Shown here one piece after another: positions 1 to 12,238 of a stretch of 64,000 nucleotides of DNA. The stretch is from contig QRDG01000065.1 in the NCBI GenBank assembly GCA_012064385.1, forward strand, positions 263,908 through 327,907. The letters are read 5' to 3'. The translations under genes and the position numbers were made by a program. Below the pieces are notes generated by a model. That model saw only the letters and a list, made by a program, of their open reading frames with translations, was not told the origin of the DNA and searched no databases. How positions within the stretch are numbered: position 1 is the first letter of the stretch; the number at the start of each line of letters is the position of its first letter. The stretch comes from Puccinellia tenuiflora (taxonomy: Eukaryota > Streptophyta > Magnoliopsida > Poales > Poaceae).

Positions 1-2426
1 GATGGAGGTTTGGAAGGCCAAAAAGAAAGGATCAAACAGTGGAGAGGGTAACCACAAGACAGAAGGAAGTCCCGTAGTTGACACTGTATGAGGAGTAGTG
101 ATTGCCATGCAACGGATGCACATAGAGCTATAAGTGTATGAAAGCTCTCCAATGGAACTAGTGGGGGTGCATCCAACTTTGCTTGCTCATGAAGACCTAG
201 AGCTCACTTGAGGAGGCTAATCCTTGGAATATACAAGCCAAGTTCTATAACGTTAATTCCCCACATAGTTATACTACTAAAACAACATGAGAGCTATCTA
301 CAATGAAGTGTAGGTGCTAACTAGCACAAGTGTGATAAAAAGAATAGTAGTGCTGCTCCCTCTCTCTTTTTTCTATTTTTTGGATTTTGGTGGCCTCCTT
401 GGCTCTTTTAAATGCTCTCTCATTTGTCCTCTTTTTGGTCTCTTTTATTTTTCTATTTTTTTATTTTTACCTCACTATAGGAGCAACACTCTATATTAAA
501 AATAGATCATCACACTTTTTAGTATTCATAACTCATAAGACTAATACATGATGTATAAAAGAAGGTATGCATGATCGAGCGTAGTGTGGAAAAAATGTAG
601 AACATGTGGCAAGCCACGCACCACACTAACTCAATGATCAAGCAAACTATATGGTAATGAAGAATGACATTAAGTCATGATGTAATGATGGATGTTGCAT
701 GGCAATGTATCTCGGAACGGCTATGGAAATGTCGTGATAGGTAGGTATGGTGGCTGTTTTGAGGGAGATAATTGGCTTATGTGTAGGAGAACAAGATGAA
801 GTTCTCCCACGGGGTTGGATGTACTAGCGAAGTATGCACCAATCTCAATGTGAGATAGGGCATTGCGCAGCACCGAAGAGGCTAGCAAAATATGGAAGTG
901 GAAGTGCCAAAAACCAAAACTCAACAATGCATTTCGTATATTGCAAACAACTAGCAATTTCAATGTTCCACAAATGGTTAGAAACACCTGAGAGGGATCG
1001 TGGTGGCGACACAAGTGCCCCGTTGGCTTACCCGACCATTGCAGTAACTATCCACTAGGAACTTCTTTTCAACTGAGCAGAATTCATGATGCAAAAACAA
1101 TGTTGACTTAGGTTGTTTTTAGTTAAGAAAGATACGGCTCCACACTCTACTAACACGTCTCCACTAATCAGCTCTAACACCGTTAACCAACACATTTTAA
1201 CCATTAGTTATTTTAATGCCTCAAAACAATTGAAGAGTATCAAATTATCCACATAGTGATCTACAAGACTATGTAGGTTTTTTTCTATTTCATACCACTA
1301 CCACATGCATAGCATTTTATCGCTCTAACAAATCAACCAAGCAACCAAAACAACTCTCTAACAAATATAAGTGAAGATCAAGAGAGTCTAACAACAACAA
1401 CTAGCAGCTCTAAACAAGATAAAAGCTAAAAGCGAGAGCTTACTAGCAAACAAACAGTAGCTAAGAATACTCAACAAGATATAAGCGAAGCAAAGGAGTA
1501 TTCAAATGAAAAAGCGGAGCGTGTCTCTCTCCCACACAAATAAATCTAGGATCCAACATGAATATGACCAGCAAACAAACAAACAAAACAAAACTGAAAG
1601 CAAAAAGACGCTCCAAGCATAGCACATAATATGTAAAGTGATAAAACTTAGTTCAACGAAGACGACCTCATGATAGTCGATGAAGAGGAGGGGATGCCTT
1701 GGGCATCCCCAAGCTTTGACGCTTGATGGTTCTTGATATTCAGAGGGGGTGCTATTGGGGCATCCCCAACCTTGAGCTCTGATCCATCTTCAAATTCTTC
1801 ATTATCCTCTCCTTTGGAACTTAAAAACTCACTTCACTCAAAACCTCTCATAAACTGATTAGAGGGTTAGAGCTCATAAATTAAAATGCACATGTGTTCA
1901 ACTCAAGACAAATTGCAAACAACTTTATTGGGCATTAGCTACTATTTACTAAGCCTCAATGTGGCACTCCTCCTCAAGAGTGTCATATTTGACGATAGTA
2001 AAGAGACGAATACAAAATAAAAGCAGAATCTGTCAAAAACTGAAGAGTTTGTAAATATTGAATTTTTCGAGGCACTTCTGTAGCTCAAATCAGAAAACTC
2101 AAAACTAACGAAAGATAGATAAAGTATCAGGCTTGCTGTATAAAAATATCAGAAAAATATAAAATCCAGGGAATTTCTGGATTTTGGAACAGTGAAGGAG
2201 AGAAATCTGTTTCTGGATAGCAAAACAATACCTCGCACTTTCAATGCATTAGAGGCTAAACTTGGCACAAAAATCCAAAAAAAAAGATACAATGAATTTG
2301 CTACAGGAAAAAACTTCATGACTTCAAGAAAATCAAAAACAAACTGAAAGTAAAAGACGGGTTGTCTCCCAACAAGCGCTTTTCTTTTAAGCCTTTTAGC
2401 TAGGCATGATAATTTTAATGATGCTC

Positions 2427-3185
2427 TCATAAGAATAAGAGTTGGAACGCGAAAGAGAGCATCATGAAGCAAATATCAAACACATTTAAGTCTAACTCTC
2501 TTCCTATGCATAGGCATCTTGTAAGAAAATAAATCATTGGGCATAAAGCATTAAGCATAGGAAGGCAAAGCAAGTGCAACATTAAAACCTTCAACATAAA
2601 GAGGGGAAACTTCATAAGATGAAAATTTATATAACCACACTTCCTTCTCTCATAATAACTTTCAGTAGAATCATAAGAAAACTCAATAACATAACCATCA
2701 CATAAAGCATTTTTCTCATGATTCACATGCATAAAAGTATTATTATTACTCTCCACATAAGTAAAATCTTTCTCATTAGTAATAGTGGGAGTAAAACTAT
2801 CATAGCCATCATTGTAATCATCATAAATAGGAGGCATATCAAAATCATAATAAACATTTTCCCCAATAGTAGGTGGACTGAAAGTATCACATTCATCATA
2901 ATAATCATCATATATAGGAGGCATAGTATCATCAAAGCAAATTTCCTCCTTCAAGCTTGGGGGGCTAAAAAGATCATATTCATCAAAACCGGCATCCCCA
3001 AGCTCGCAATTTTCCATAGCATTAGCAACAATGGCATTCAAAGAAATCATACTAATAACATTGCTACTAGCATGATTGTTATGCAAATAAAGTTCCATAG
3101 GTTTTTTAATTTTCTCTTCAAAAGCATCATGACCAATTTCAAGATAAATTTTATAAAGCTCTCTAATTTTTTTATTGTTTTCCAT
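2427..3185 (-). pseudogene. Accessory reading frame of element A, gag-deleted, frameshifted at its end
   Basis: A 252-codon frame starting MENNKKIRELYK about 80 bp from the primer-binding site. It has a short charged N-terminus, then two copies of an acidic PPIYDDY-containing unit near residues 88-130, then the conserved segment NHEKNALCDGYVIEFSYDST followed by a hydrophobic stretch. Compared with element B, one G is missing from a G run near 2538, so the ending shifts out of the normal basic C-terminus. The protein is of unknown function and is shared with elements B, C and F. Confidence 0.6.
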
Positions 3186-3266
3186 TAAACCGAACTAGTG
3201 AAATAAAAACAAGAAACAAAAAGATTTAATTGCAAGATCTAAAGAAGATATCTTCAAGCGCTCACC

Positions 3267-3284
3267 TCCCCGGCAACGGCGCTA
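3267..3284 (-). other. Primer-binding site, tRNA-Asp type (element A)
   Basis: The plus strand reads TCCCCGGCAACGGCGCTA, which apart from one base is the 3' end of plant tRNA-Asp(GUC) including the terminal CCA. It lies 10 bp inside the LTR edge, the expected place for priming minus-strand DNA synthesis. The mismatch is C to T in the CCA. Confidence 0.85.
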
Positions 3285-3294
3285 GAAAAGAGCT

Positions 3295-4797
3295 TGATGT
3301 CTACTACACGCTTCTTTTCTTGTAGACTTGTTGGGGCTCCAAGCGCAGAGGTTTGTAGGACAGCGGCAATTTTCCCTTAAGTGAGTAACCCAACGTTTAT
3401 CAAACTCAGGGAGGTAGAGGTCAAAGATATCCCTCTCAAGCAACCCTGCAATTAAGATACAAGAAGTCTCTTGTGTCCCCAACACACCTAATACAATTGT
3501 CAGTTGTATAGGTGCACTAGTTCGGCGAAGAGATGGTAAAATGCAAGTGATATGGATGGTAAAAGGTGATTTTGTAATTCTGTAATAAAAATGGCAGCAA
3601 GCAAACAAGTGACAAAAGTGACTAAAAACGGTGTATCAATGCTTGGAAACAAGGACTAGGCTCCATACTTTCACTAGTGACTGCTCTCAACATCATTAAC
3701 ATAATTAAACACATGATTGTTCCCAACAAAACACATGCATGGTAGACGTTACTCGGAGATCATTCTTTTGTGGATCAAATAGGATGAGAATTGCGTAGGG
3801 CTACGAAAAGCACACCTTAAAGTCCGTATTCCACATCTATGGACACTTCATGCTGTCACTATCCACATCCAAAGATAGTACTAACAAACACCACAACCTA
3901 TTTCTTGAATAGTCTCTTTCTTCAATAACACAAGCATCAAGAAACCTCATGATCTATTCAATCCAACAATAATAAAGAACAAACTCATGATGAAGATCCC
4001 TCTAATCTTGATGCATAGAGTCACACACGGCACCCACACTGTCACCGAGGTACCGTGATCACAACGGTGACTCCGCAAATTATACTAGATAACACCACTT
4101 GAGCAACATCATATCCATTACACATAGGGAAACATCATGTATTCAACTATACTAACAAAGCTCATGATCACAACGAATATCACATCATGGGAGAGAGAGA
4201 TAACCACATAGCTACTTGTATAAGCCTCAGCCCCGGTGAGGGACTACTCCCTCCTCATCGCGGGAAGCGTGACGTTGATGGAGATGGCCCCGGCGGTCGA
4301 TCCCGTCCCGGCAGGGTGCCGAAACAGGACATTCTGAACCCCCGAAACTTGTCGGCGATGGCGGTGGAGCTCTGTATCGTATTTCGGAAAATCCTTCGGG
4401 GCTAGGGTTTTTTCATCGGGGATGATTTTATAGGCATCGGAGGCTGCCGAGGGGGTGCCCGAGGGGCAGAGGCGGCTGTGGCCGCGACCCCCCTTAGACC
4501 TGTGGGTGGGACCCGCCCTGTCCTGTGGGTCCCCCCCCCCCGGGGTCGCCCTTCTGGCATTGGTCCTTATTTCTTCCATAAAAATCGTCGTAATTTTCGT
4601 CCAATTCCGAATATTTCCAGAAATAACTTCTGCAACAAATCAGCACAAAAACAGGAAACTGGCACCGGGCATCCTGTCAATAGGGTTAGTCCAACAAAAT
4701 GCATAAAAATGATGTAATATGATAGTAAAAATATGTGATAAAATCACAAAACTAGCATGGATCAATAAAAAATTATAGATACGTTTGACACGTATCA
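3295..4797 (-). repeat. Long terminal repeat of elements A/B (about 1.5 kb)
   Basis: On the minus strand it begins TGATACGTGTCAAACG and ends GTAGTAGACATCA, giving TG...CA termini. The primer-binding site follows directly, so it serves as the 5' LTR of element A. It is closely similar to the LTR at 10,776-12,238. A single N at 4798 follows its outer end. Small frames inside it are not genes. Confidence 0.85.
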
Positions 4798-4798
4798 N

Positions 4799-5313
4799 AG
4801 CTGGCGGCGGAGCTCTTTATCGTATTTGGGAAAATAGGACCTTCTGAACCCCCCCGAAACTTGTCGGCGATGGCGGCGGAGCTCTTTATCATATTTGGGA
4901 AAATCCTTCAGGGGTTAGGGTTTTTTTGTCGGGGATGATTTTATGGGCATCGGAGGCGGCCGAGGGGGTGCCCGAGGGGCAGAGGCGGGCTGTGGTCGTG
5001 ACCCCCCTTAGACCCGCGGGTGGGACCCGCTCCTGGCCTATGGGTCCCACCCGGGGCCGCCCTTCTGGCTCCGGTCCTTATTTCTTCAATAAAAAATCTT
5101 CGTAAATTTTCGTCCAATTCCGAGAATATTTCCAGAAATAACTTTCTGCAACAAAATCAGCACAAAAACAGGGAACTGGCACTGGGCATCTTGTCAATAG
5201 GTTAGTCCAAAAAAATGCATAAAAATGATGTAATATGATAGTAAGAACATGTGACAACATCACAAAACTAGCATGGATCAATCAAAAATAATAGATACGT
5301 TTGACACGTATCA
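4799..5313 (-). repeat. Partial LTR, 3' LTR side of element B
   Basis: This repeats the first 500 or so bases of the same LTR (minus-strand start TGATACG at 5313), restarting immediately after the N at 4798. The adjoining purine-rich stretch at 5314-5327 marks it as the 3' LTR of element B. The short duplicate and the N suggest either a shared middle LTR with a local duplication or a forced assembly join. Confidence 0.7.
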
Positions 5314-5344
5314 GCATCCCCAAGCTTAACTCCTACTCGTCCTC

Positions 5345-5362
5345 CTACTCGTCCTCGAGTAG
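5345..5362 (-). other. Hairpin next to the polypurine tract (element B)
   Basis: CTACTCG, four loop bases, then CGAGTAG forms a perfect 7-bp stem, about 17 bp from the purine tract GCATCCCCAAGCTT (plus-strand view) that abuts the LTR. An extra copy of CTACTCGTCCT precedes it at 5333-5343. The same hairpin occurs in elements C (48,653-48,670) and F (62,797-62,814). Confidence 0.75.
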
Positions 5363-8254
5363 GTAAGTGATACAAAATAATTTTTGATGAGACATGCAAC
5401 CAATACAATTATGATCAATATAGTAATGTACAACACATGATGTGAATAAGGTGATCCAAAACAATTGTCTATAGTTGATATTAAGCAAACAATGATTAAC
5501 ATACGCTAGCTAACAAATGCTAGAAACTTTTCATGAATAAGTGCGTTGGAGACATGGAACCATACATAAGGTTTAGAAAGAAGAATTGCAAATTATGTCT
5601 CTAATGTAAAGCATCAATCATTCTTCAAAGCATCCAAGTAGTCATTCATGAATATAGCCAAGCTCGAGTCAGGTGTCCTAATCCATCTCCTTCACACAAC
5701 AACTATTTCGAAGTCTACTCAACTAGTGCAAGTAAGAAGTAGCTTTGGCACCAAAATGTTATGGCAAAGAGGACAATGATGGAGGTTTGGAATGCCAAAA
5801 AGAAAAGGCTCAAACAGTGGAGAGGGTAACCACAAGACAGAAGGAAGTCCCGTAGTTGACACTGTATGAGGAGTAGGGATTGTCATGCAACAGATGCACA
5901 TAGAGCTATAAGTGTATGAAAGCTCTCCAATGGAACTAGTGGGGGTGCATCCAACTTGCTTGCTCATGAAGACCTAGAGCTCACTTGAGAAGGCTCATCC
6001 TTGGAATATACAAGTCAAGTTCTATAATGTTAATTTCCCACATAGTTATACTACTAAAACAAAATGAGAACTATCTACAATGAAGTGTAGGTGCTAACTA
6101 GCACAAGTGTGGTAAAAAGGATAGTAGTGCTGCTCCCTCTCTCTTTTTTCTATTTTTTGGATTTTGGTGGCCTCCTTGGCTCTTTTAAATGCTCTCTCAT
6201 TTGGCCTCTTTTTGGGCTCTTTTATTTTCTCTCTTTTATTTTATTTTACTTCACTGTAGGAGCATCACTCTCATAGTTAACAAATGGATCATCACACTTT
6301 TTGGTACTCATAACTCATAAGACTAATACATGATGTATAAAAGAAGGTATGCATGATCGAGCGTAGTGTGGAAAAAATGTAGAACATGTGGCAAGCCACA
6401 CAGCACACTAACTCAATGATCAAGCAAACTATATGCTAATGAAGAATGACATTAAGTCATGATGTAATGATGGATGTTGCATGGCAATGTATCTCGGAAC
6501 GGCTATGGAAATACCGTGATAGGTAGGTATGGTGGCTGTTTTGAGGGAGATAATTGGCTTATGTGTAGGAGAACAAGATGAAGTTCTCCCATGGGGTTGG
6601 ATGTACTCGTGAAATATGCACCAATCTCAATGTGAGATAGGGCATTGCGCAGCACCGAAGAGGCTAGCAAAATATGGAAGTGGAAGTGCCAAAAACCAAA
6701 ACTCAACAGTGCATTTCGTATATTGCAAACAACTAGCAATTTCAATGTTCCACAAATGGTTAGAAACACCCCGAGAGGGATCGTGGCGGCGACACAAGTG
6801 CCCCGTTGGCTTCCCCAACCGTTGCAGTAACTATCCACTAGGAACTTCTTTTCAACTGAGCAGAATTCATGATGCAAAAACATTGTTGACTTAGGTTGTT
6901 TTTAGTTAAGAAATATACGGCTCCACACTCTACTAACATGTCTCCACTAATCAGTTATAACACCGTTAAACAACACATTTTAACCATTAGTTATTTTAAT
7001 GCCTCAAAACAATTGAAGAGTATCAAATTATCCACATAGTGATCTACAAGACTATGCAGGTTTTTTTCTATTTCATACCACTACCACATGCATAGCATTT
7101 TATCGCTCTAACAAATCAACCAAGCAACCAAAACAACTCTCTAACAAATATAAGTGAAGATCAAGAGAGTCTAACAACAACAACTAGCGGCTTAAACAAG
7201 ATAAAAGCTAAAAGCGAGAACTTACTAGCAAACAAACAATAGCTAAGAATATTCAACAAGATATAAGCGAAGCAAAGGAGTATTCAAATGAAAAAGCGGA
7301 GCGTGTCTCTCTCCCACACAAATAAAGCTAGGATCCAACATGAATATGACCAGCAAACAAACAAACAAAACTGAAATAAAAAGATGCTCCAAGCATAGCA
7401 CATAATATGTAAAGTGATAAAAACTTAGTTCAACGAAGATGACCTCATGATAGTCGATGAAGAGGAGGGGATGCCTTGGGCATCCCCAAGCTTTGACGCT
7501 TGATGGTTCTTGATATTAAGAGGGGTGCCATGGGGGCATACCCAAGCTTGAGCTCTGATCCATCTTCAATTTCTTCATTATCCTCTCCTTTGGAACTTAA
7601 AAACTCACTTCACATAAAACTTCTCATAAACTGATTAGAGGGTTAGTGCTCATAAATTAAAATGCACATGTGTTCAACTCAAGACAAATTGCAAACAACT
7701 TTATTGGGAATTAGCTAATATTTACTAAGCCTCAATGTGGCACACCTCCTCAAGAGTATCACATTTGACGATAGTAAAGAGACGAATACAAAATAAAAGC
7801 AGAATCTGTCAAAAACTGAACAGTCTGTAAAGATTGAATTTTTCGAGACACTTGTATAGCTCAAATCGGAAAACTCAAAACTAACGAAATATAGATAAAC
7901 GTATCATTCTTGCTGTCTAAAAATATCAGAAAAATATAAAATTCAGTGAATTTCTGGATTTTCAAACAGTGAAGGACAGAAATCTATTTCTGGACAGCAA
8001 AACAATACTTCGCACTTTCAATGCATTAGAGGCTAAACTTGGCACAAAAAACCAAAATTAAAATATATAATGAAGTTGCTACAGTCAACAACTTCATGAA
8101 TTCAAGAAAAGCAAAAAACAAACTGAAAGTAAAAGATGGGTTGTCTCCCAACAAGCGCTTTCCTTTTAAGCCTTTTAGCTAGGCATGATAATTTTAATGA
8201 TGCTCTCATAAGAATAAGAGTTGGAACGCGAAAGAGAGCATCATGAAGCAAATA

Positions 8255-9382
8255 TCAAACACATTTAAGTCTAAATCTCTTCATATGCATAGGCATCTTG
8301 TAAGAAAATAAATCATTGGGGCATAAAGCATTAAGCATAGGAAGGCAAAGCAAGTGCAACATTAAAACCTTCAACATAAAGAGGGGAAACTTCATAAGAT
8401 GAAAATTTATATAACCACACTTCCCTCTCTCATAATAAATTTCAGTAGAATCATAAGAGAACTCAATAACATAACCATCACATAAAGCATTTTTTTCATG
8501 ATTCACACGCATAAAAGTATTATTATTACTCTCCACATAAGCAAAATCTTTATTATTAGTAGCATTGAGAGTAGGACTATCATATAGAACCTGGACATCA
8601 TAGACTAATTGTATATTATAAAGATGATGTTCAGTAGGAGAGTAATAATTATGACAAGTCTCGTAAGGATGATTAAAATTATTCTTTATTGCATAGTTAT
8701 CATCACAATAATCATCAAAAATTGGAGGCATAATATCATCATAAGCAAGGGGATAGTCATCTTTCCAAGCATATATTTTTGTAAACAAATCATCATGACT
8801 TTCAATACCAAAAGTATTTTCAAACACATCATCCCCAAGCTTGGGGTTTTCCACATTATGATTAGAAGAAACATGAATATTCCCAACAGTATAACAATTA
8901 TTAATATCATCATTTTCAAAATTGGTGCCAAAAATATTTTCAATATAATAAGTAGTATTATTTTCCCAATCATGATCATCACAATAAGTAACAGGCATAA
9001 CATAATCTTCTTCAATAGTGCCTATAGACTTAACATCAAGATAATAATGAATACAATCAAGCGGATCATCTTCAATAATTTTTGATTCATACTCATTAGG
9101 AACAACCATGATGAGAGAAATATGCTTAGGGGATGATACCGTTTCCTCTTTATTTTTACTCCTCCCTCTCTTCTTCTTCTTTTTCACCACCACCTTAGGA
9201 GGGAGTGGTTGGAAAGGAAGCTTATCCACATAATCTGATTCATTATTAGAAAAGACAGGAGAAATTTGGAAGAATCTCTCCCTTTCATTATTGGCAACAT
9301 AAGAAACATTTTTCCTTTTATACTCTGGTGAAGTGCTATTCTTTCTAATTTTTGCAATGTAAGCATTGTCACGGCAATTCAC
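8255..9382 (-). CDS. Accessory protein of pol-less Gypsy element B
   Basis: A 375-codon frame (the first codon counted is GTG; the frame is open further upstream) placed after gag, where pol would normally be. It shows a basic run KKKKKRGRSK near residue 70, then a long acidic Asp/Tyr/Asn-rich middle with YDDIMPPIFDDY near residue 220. The C-terminus carries NHEKNALCDGYVIEFSYDST, then a hydrophobic stretch FPLFMLKVLMLHLLCLPML, and ends in a basic tail RFRLKCV. Elements A, C and F carry versions of the same C-terminus. No enzyme motif is visible. The function is unknown; a structural, nuclear-targeting or membrane role is only inference. Confidence 0.6.
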   Translation of the reverse strand: MNCRDNAYIAKIRKNSTSPEYKRKNVSYVANNERERFFQISPVFSNNESDYVDKLPFQPLPPKVVVKKKKKRGRSKNKEETVSSPKHISLIMVVPNEYESKIIEDDPLDCIHYYLDVKSIGTIEEDYVMPVTYCDDHDWENNTTYYIENIFGTNFENDDINNCYTVGNIHVSSNHNVENPKLGDDVFENTFGIESHDDLFTKIYAWKDDYPLAYDDIMPPIFDDYCDDNYAIKNNFNHPYETCHNYYSPTEHHLYNIQLVYDVQVLYDSPTLNATNNKDFAYVESNNNTFMRVNHEKNALCDGYVIEFSYDSTEIYYERGKCGYINFHLMKFPLFMLKVLMLHLLCLPMLNALCPNDLFSYKMPMHMKRFRLKCV

Positions 9383-10095
9383 AACACAATAATGATAAGC
9401 TCCCTGAAGAATGCCATTCGTCCTAAAGTACTCCTATCTAACCAAGAAGTTTTTTCTGATAACTCTTCACACCCTAAAAATAAATTAAGTTCATCATAAA
9501 GACTAGAGGTGATCATGTTATCACAAAACTGGCTAATAGTTCTATCATTAAAGTACGAGCATTGGAAATTAAAATGACCTTCTTCTTTGCAAAGTTCACA
9601 CTCAAAAGGATAGAGGTCATTTAATTCTCTAGCAAATTTATATAAATCCTTAAGCCATTTGCTAGTTCTTTCATGCTTATGTTGCTTACAATATTTATCT
9701 TCTTCAACCTGAGTGCTTTCACAAGGTCTATGCACTCCACAAAAATTAACATGCTTATATAGAACATTATTTGTAGAGATTGGATCATGTCTATTGCAAT
9801 CATCATTAACAATTTCATTTTGTTTGCAAATGTCTTTGAAAGGTTCATGATGCTTAGACCATTTCTCTTTAGGAATATTAATATGAGAAGCAAAAGATTT
9901 ATAGATATCAACAACTATATGAGAGTCAAGTCCAAACTTAGCACTAAGCTTATTAAAACTATCAGTTTCAACAAAAGACTTAATGCAATCATACTCGTAA
10001 TTTATACCTGACTCTTTACCTTTGTCGATCTCCCAATCTTCAATGTTGTGTTGAATCTTTTCAATAAGATCCCATTTAGCATCAATCTCCTTACT
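9379..10095 (-). pseudogene. Gag C-terminal part with CCHC zinc knuckle
   Basis: This frame continues the gag protein after a frameshift. The zinc knuckle CELCKEEGHFNFQC fits C-x2-C-x4-H-x4-C exactly (residues 46-59 counted from the Met encoded at 9735). Nucleocapsid knuckles of this kind bind element RNA for packaging. The reading frame differs from the upstream gag part by one base; a T run near 10,096 is one base short for continuity. It overlaps the start of the accessory frame by a few bases. It is recognised as gag by order and knuckle. Confidence 0.65.
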
Positions 10096-10700
10096 TGTAA
10101 AAAACCCATAGAAGAAGCATCAAGTATTTCCTTGTCATGACGAGATAGCCTTGCATAAAAATTATTAACAATAATATCCTTGGAAAGATCATGGTTAGGA
10201 CATTTAAGCATTAATGATTTCAATCTCCACCAAGCTTGAGCAATGCTCTCTCCGTCATGTGGCCAAAAATTGTAGATATAATTCCTATCTTGATGAATTT
10301 CATGAAGAGGATAAAATTTAGAATAAAAGAGAGACATAAGCTCCTTCCAATCCAACAAATGAGAATTGTCTAGTAGCCTATACCACTCCAATGCTTTCTC
10401 CTTAAGTGATAAGGAAAATAATTTCCTCATGATCACCTCTCTTGAAACACCTGCAATCTCAAATAAATCACATAATTCCTTAATATAAAGCAGATGATTA
10501 CTAGGATGGACAGCTCCATCTCCTGCATAGCGATTAGTCATAACAAGATCAATTATTACCATCAGTATTTCGAAAGAAATACATTCAGTAGGTGGAGTAA
10601 CATTATCCAACATGGGAGGTGGAGAGGTCACTCTCAAAAAAGCAAATTTAAAGGACAACGTTCCATAAGCCAAACTAGTAAAAATAAAAACAAGAAACAA
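10002..10700 (-). pseudogene. Gag (retrotransposon capsid-type domain), frameshifted
   Basis: A 232-codon frame holding the typical plant Gypsy gag core: YAGDGAVHPSNHLLYIKELC, then EKALEWYRLL and WKELMSLFYSKFYP, then the ending KEILDASSMGF. These belong to the retrotrans_gag family, which forms the particle shell. The first 30 or so codons are probably leader sequence read in frame rather than true protein. Sense leaves the frame near codon 203 (about 10,096). Gag is missing from elements A and F, so B is the most complete family member here. Confidence 0.7.
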
Positions 10701-10747
10701 AAAGATTTAATCGCAAGATCTAAAGAAGATACCCTCAAGCACTCACC

Positions 10748-10765
10748 TCCCCGGCAACGGCGCCA
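10748..10765 (-). other. Primer-binding site, tRNA-Asp type (element B)
   Basis: TCCCCGGCAACGGCGCCA on the plus strand equals the last 18 bases of plant tRNA-Asp(GUC) with CCA. It lies 10 bp inside the LTR boundary at 10,776. Confidence 0.9.
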
Positions 10766-10775
10766 GAAAAGAGCT

Positions 10776-12238
10776 TGATGTCTACTACACGCTTCTATTC
10801 TTATAGACTTGTTGGGCCTCCAAGCGCAGAGGTTTGTAGGACAGCGGTAATTTTCCCTTAAGTGAGTAACCCAAGGTTTATCGAACTCAGGGAGGCAGAG
10901 GTCAAATATATCCCTCTCAAGCAACCCTGCAATTAAGATACAAGAAGTCTCTTGTGTCCTCAACACACCTAATACAATTGTCAGTTGTATATGTGCACTA
11001 GTTCGGCGAAGAGATGGTAAAATGCAAGTGATATGGATGGTAAAAGGTGATTTTGTAATAAAAATGGCAGCAAGCAAACAAGTGACAAAAGTGACTAAAA
11101 CGGTGTATCAATGCTTGGAAACAAGGCCTAGGCTTCATACTTTCACTAGTGACTACTCTCAACATCATTAACATAATTAAACACATGATAGTTCCCAGAA
11201 AAACACATGCATGGTAGACGTTACTCGGAGATCATTCTTTTGTGGATCAAATAGGATGAGAATTGCGTAGGGCTACGAGAAGCACACCTTAACGTTCATA
11301 TTCCACATCTATGGACACTTCGTGCTGTCACTATCCGCATCCAAAGATAGTACTAATAAACACCACAACCTATTTCTTGAATAGTCTCTTTCTTCAATAA
11401 CACAAGCATCAAGAAACCTCATGATGAAGATCCCTCTAATCTTGATGCATAGAGTCACACACGGCACCCACACTGTCACCGAGGTACCGTGATCACAACG
11501 GTGACTCTGCAAATTATACTAGATAACACCACTTGAGAAACGTCATATCCATTACACATAGGTAAACATCATGTATTCAACTATACTAACAAAGCTCATG
11601 ATCACAACGAAGATCACATCATGGGAGAGAGAGATAACCACATAGCTACTTGTATAAGCCTCAGCCCCGGTGAGGGACTACTCCCTCCTCATCGCGGGAA
11701 GCAGCAGCGTTGATGGAGATGGCCCCGGCGGTCGATCCCCATCCTGGCAGGGTGCCGGAACAGGACCTTCTGAACCCCCGAAACTTGTTGGCGATGGCGG
11801 CGGAGCTCTGTATCGTATTTGGGAAAATCCTTCGGGGGTTAGGGTTTTTTTCGTCGGGGATGATTTTATAGGCATCGAAGGCGGCCGAGGGGGTGCCCGA
11901 GGGGCAGAGGCGGGCTGTGGCCACGGCCCCCCTTAGACCCGCGGGTGGGACCTGCCCCTGGCCTGTGGGCCCCCCCCGGGGTCGCCCTTCTGGCTCCGGT
12001 CCTTATTTCTTCAATAAAAAATCTTCGTAAATTTTCGTCCAATTTCGAGAATATTTCTAGAAGTAACTTTCTGCAACAAAATCAGTACAAAAATAGGGAA
12101 CTGGCACTGGGCATCTTGTCAATAGGTTAGTCCAACAAAATGCATAAAAATGATATAATATGATAGTAAAAAAATGTGACAACATCACAAAACTAGCATG
12201 GATCAATAAAAAATAATAGATACGTTTGACACGTATCA
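10776..12238 (-). repeat. 5' LTR of element B
   Basis: A 1463-bp LTR with minus-strand ends TGATACG and ACATCA. It is similar throughout to 3295-4797, with small indels. It starts the element B transcript leftward. No matching target duplication could be tested, because the far end of the array is rearranged. Confidence 0.85.

Larger units (their letters stand above)
1..3294 (-). mobile_element. Internal region of Gypsy-like element A, pol-less, cut by window edge
   Basis: This is the interior of a minus-strand LTR element whose 5' LTR is at 3295-4797; the 3' end lies beyond the left edge. It matches the interior of element B closely along its length: position 1 aligns with 5778 and position 2464 with 8241. 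Element A lacks the roughly 2 kb that carries gag in B, so only the accessory reading frame at 2427-3185 remains. No protease, reverse transcriptase or integrase motif was found on either strand. It resembles the non-autonomous Gypsy families of Triticeae, from pattern memory only. Confidence 0.8.
5314..10775 (-). mobile_element. Internal region of Gypsy-like element B (gag plus accessory frame, no pol)
   Basis: A 5.46-kb interior between a polypurine tract (5314-5327) and a tRNA-Asp primer site (10,748-10,765), transcribed leftward. In coding order it holds a gag domain, a CCHC zinc knuckle and a long acidic accessory frame, followed by about 2.9 kb without coding capacity. No pol motifs (DTG protease, YxDD, DDE) are visible, so it would rely on enzymes supplied by another element. 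The noncoding 5,370-8,250 part is almost the same as 1-2,480. Confidence 0.8.

Noticed and set aside
2718..3188. Ile-rich plus-strand frames opposite the accessory genes (also 8609-9085, 59,103-59,651)
   Set aside because: They are antisense shadows of Asp/Tyr-rich coding sequence; Ile/Asn codons arise from the complement.
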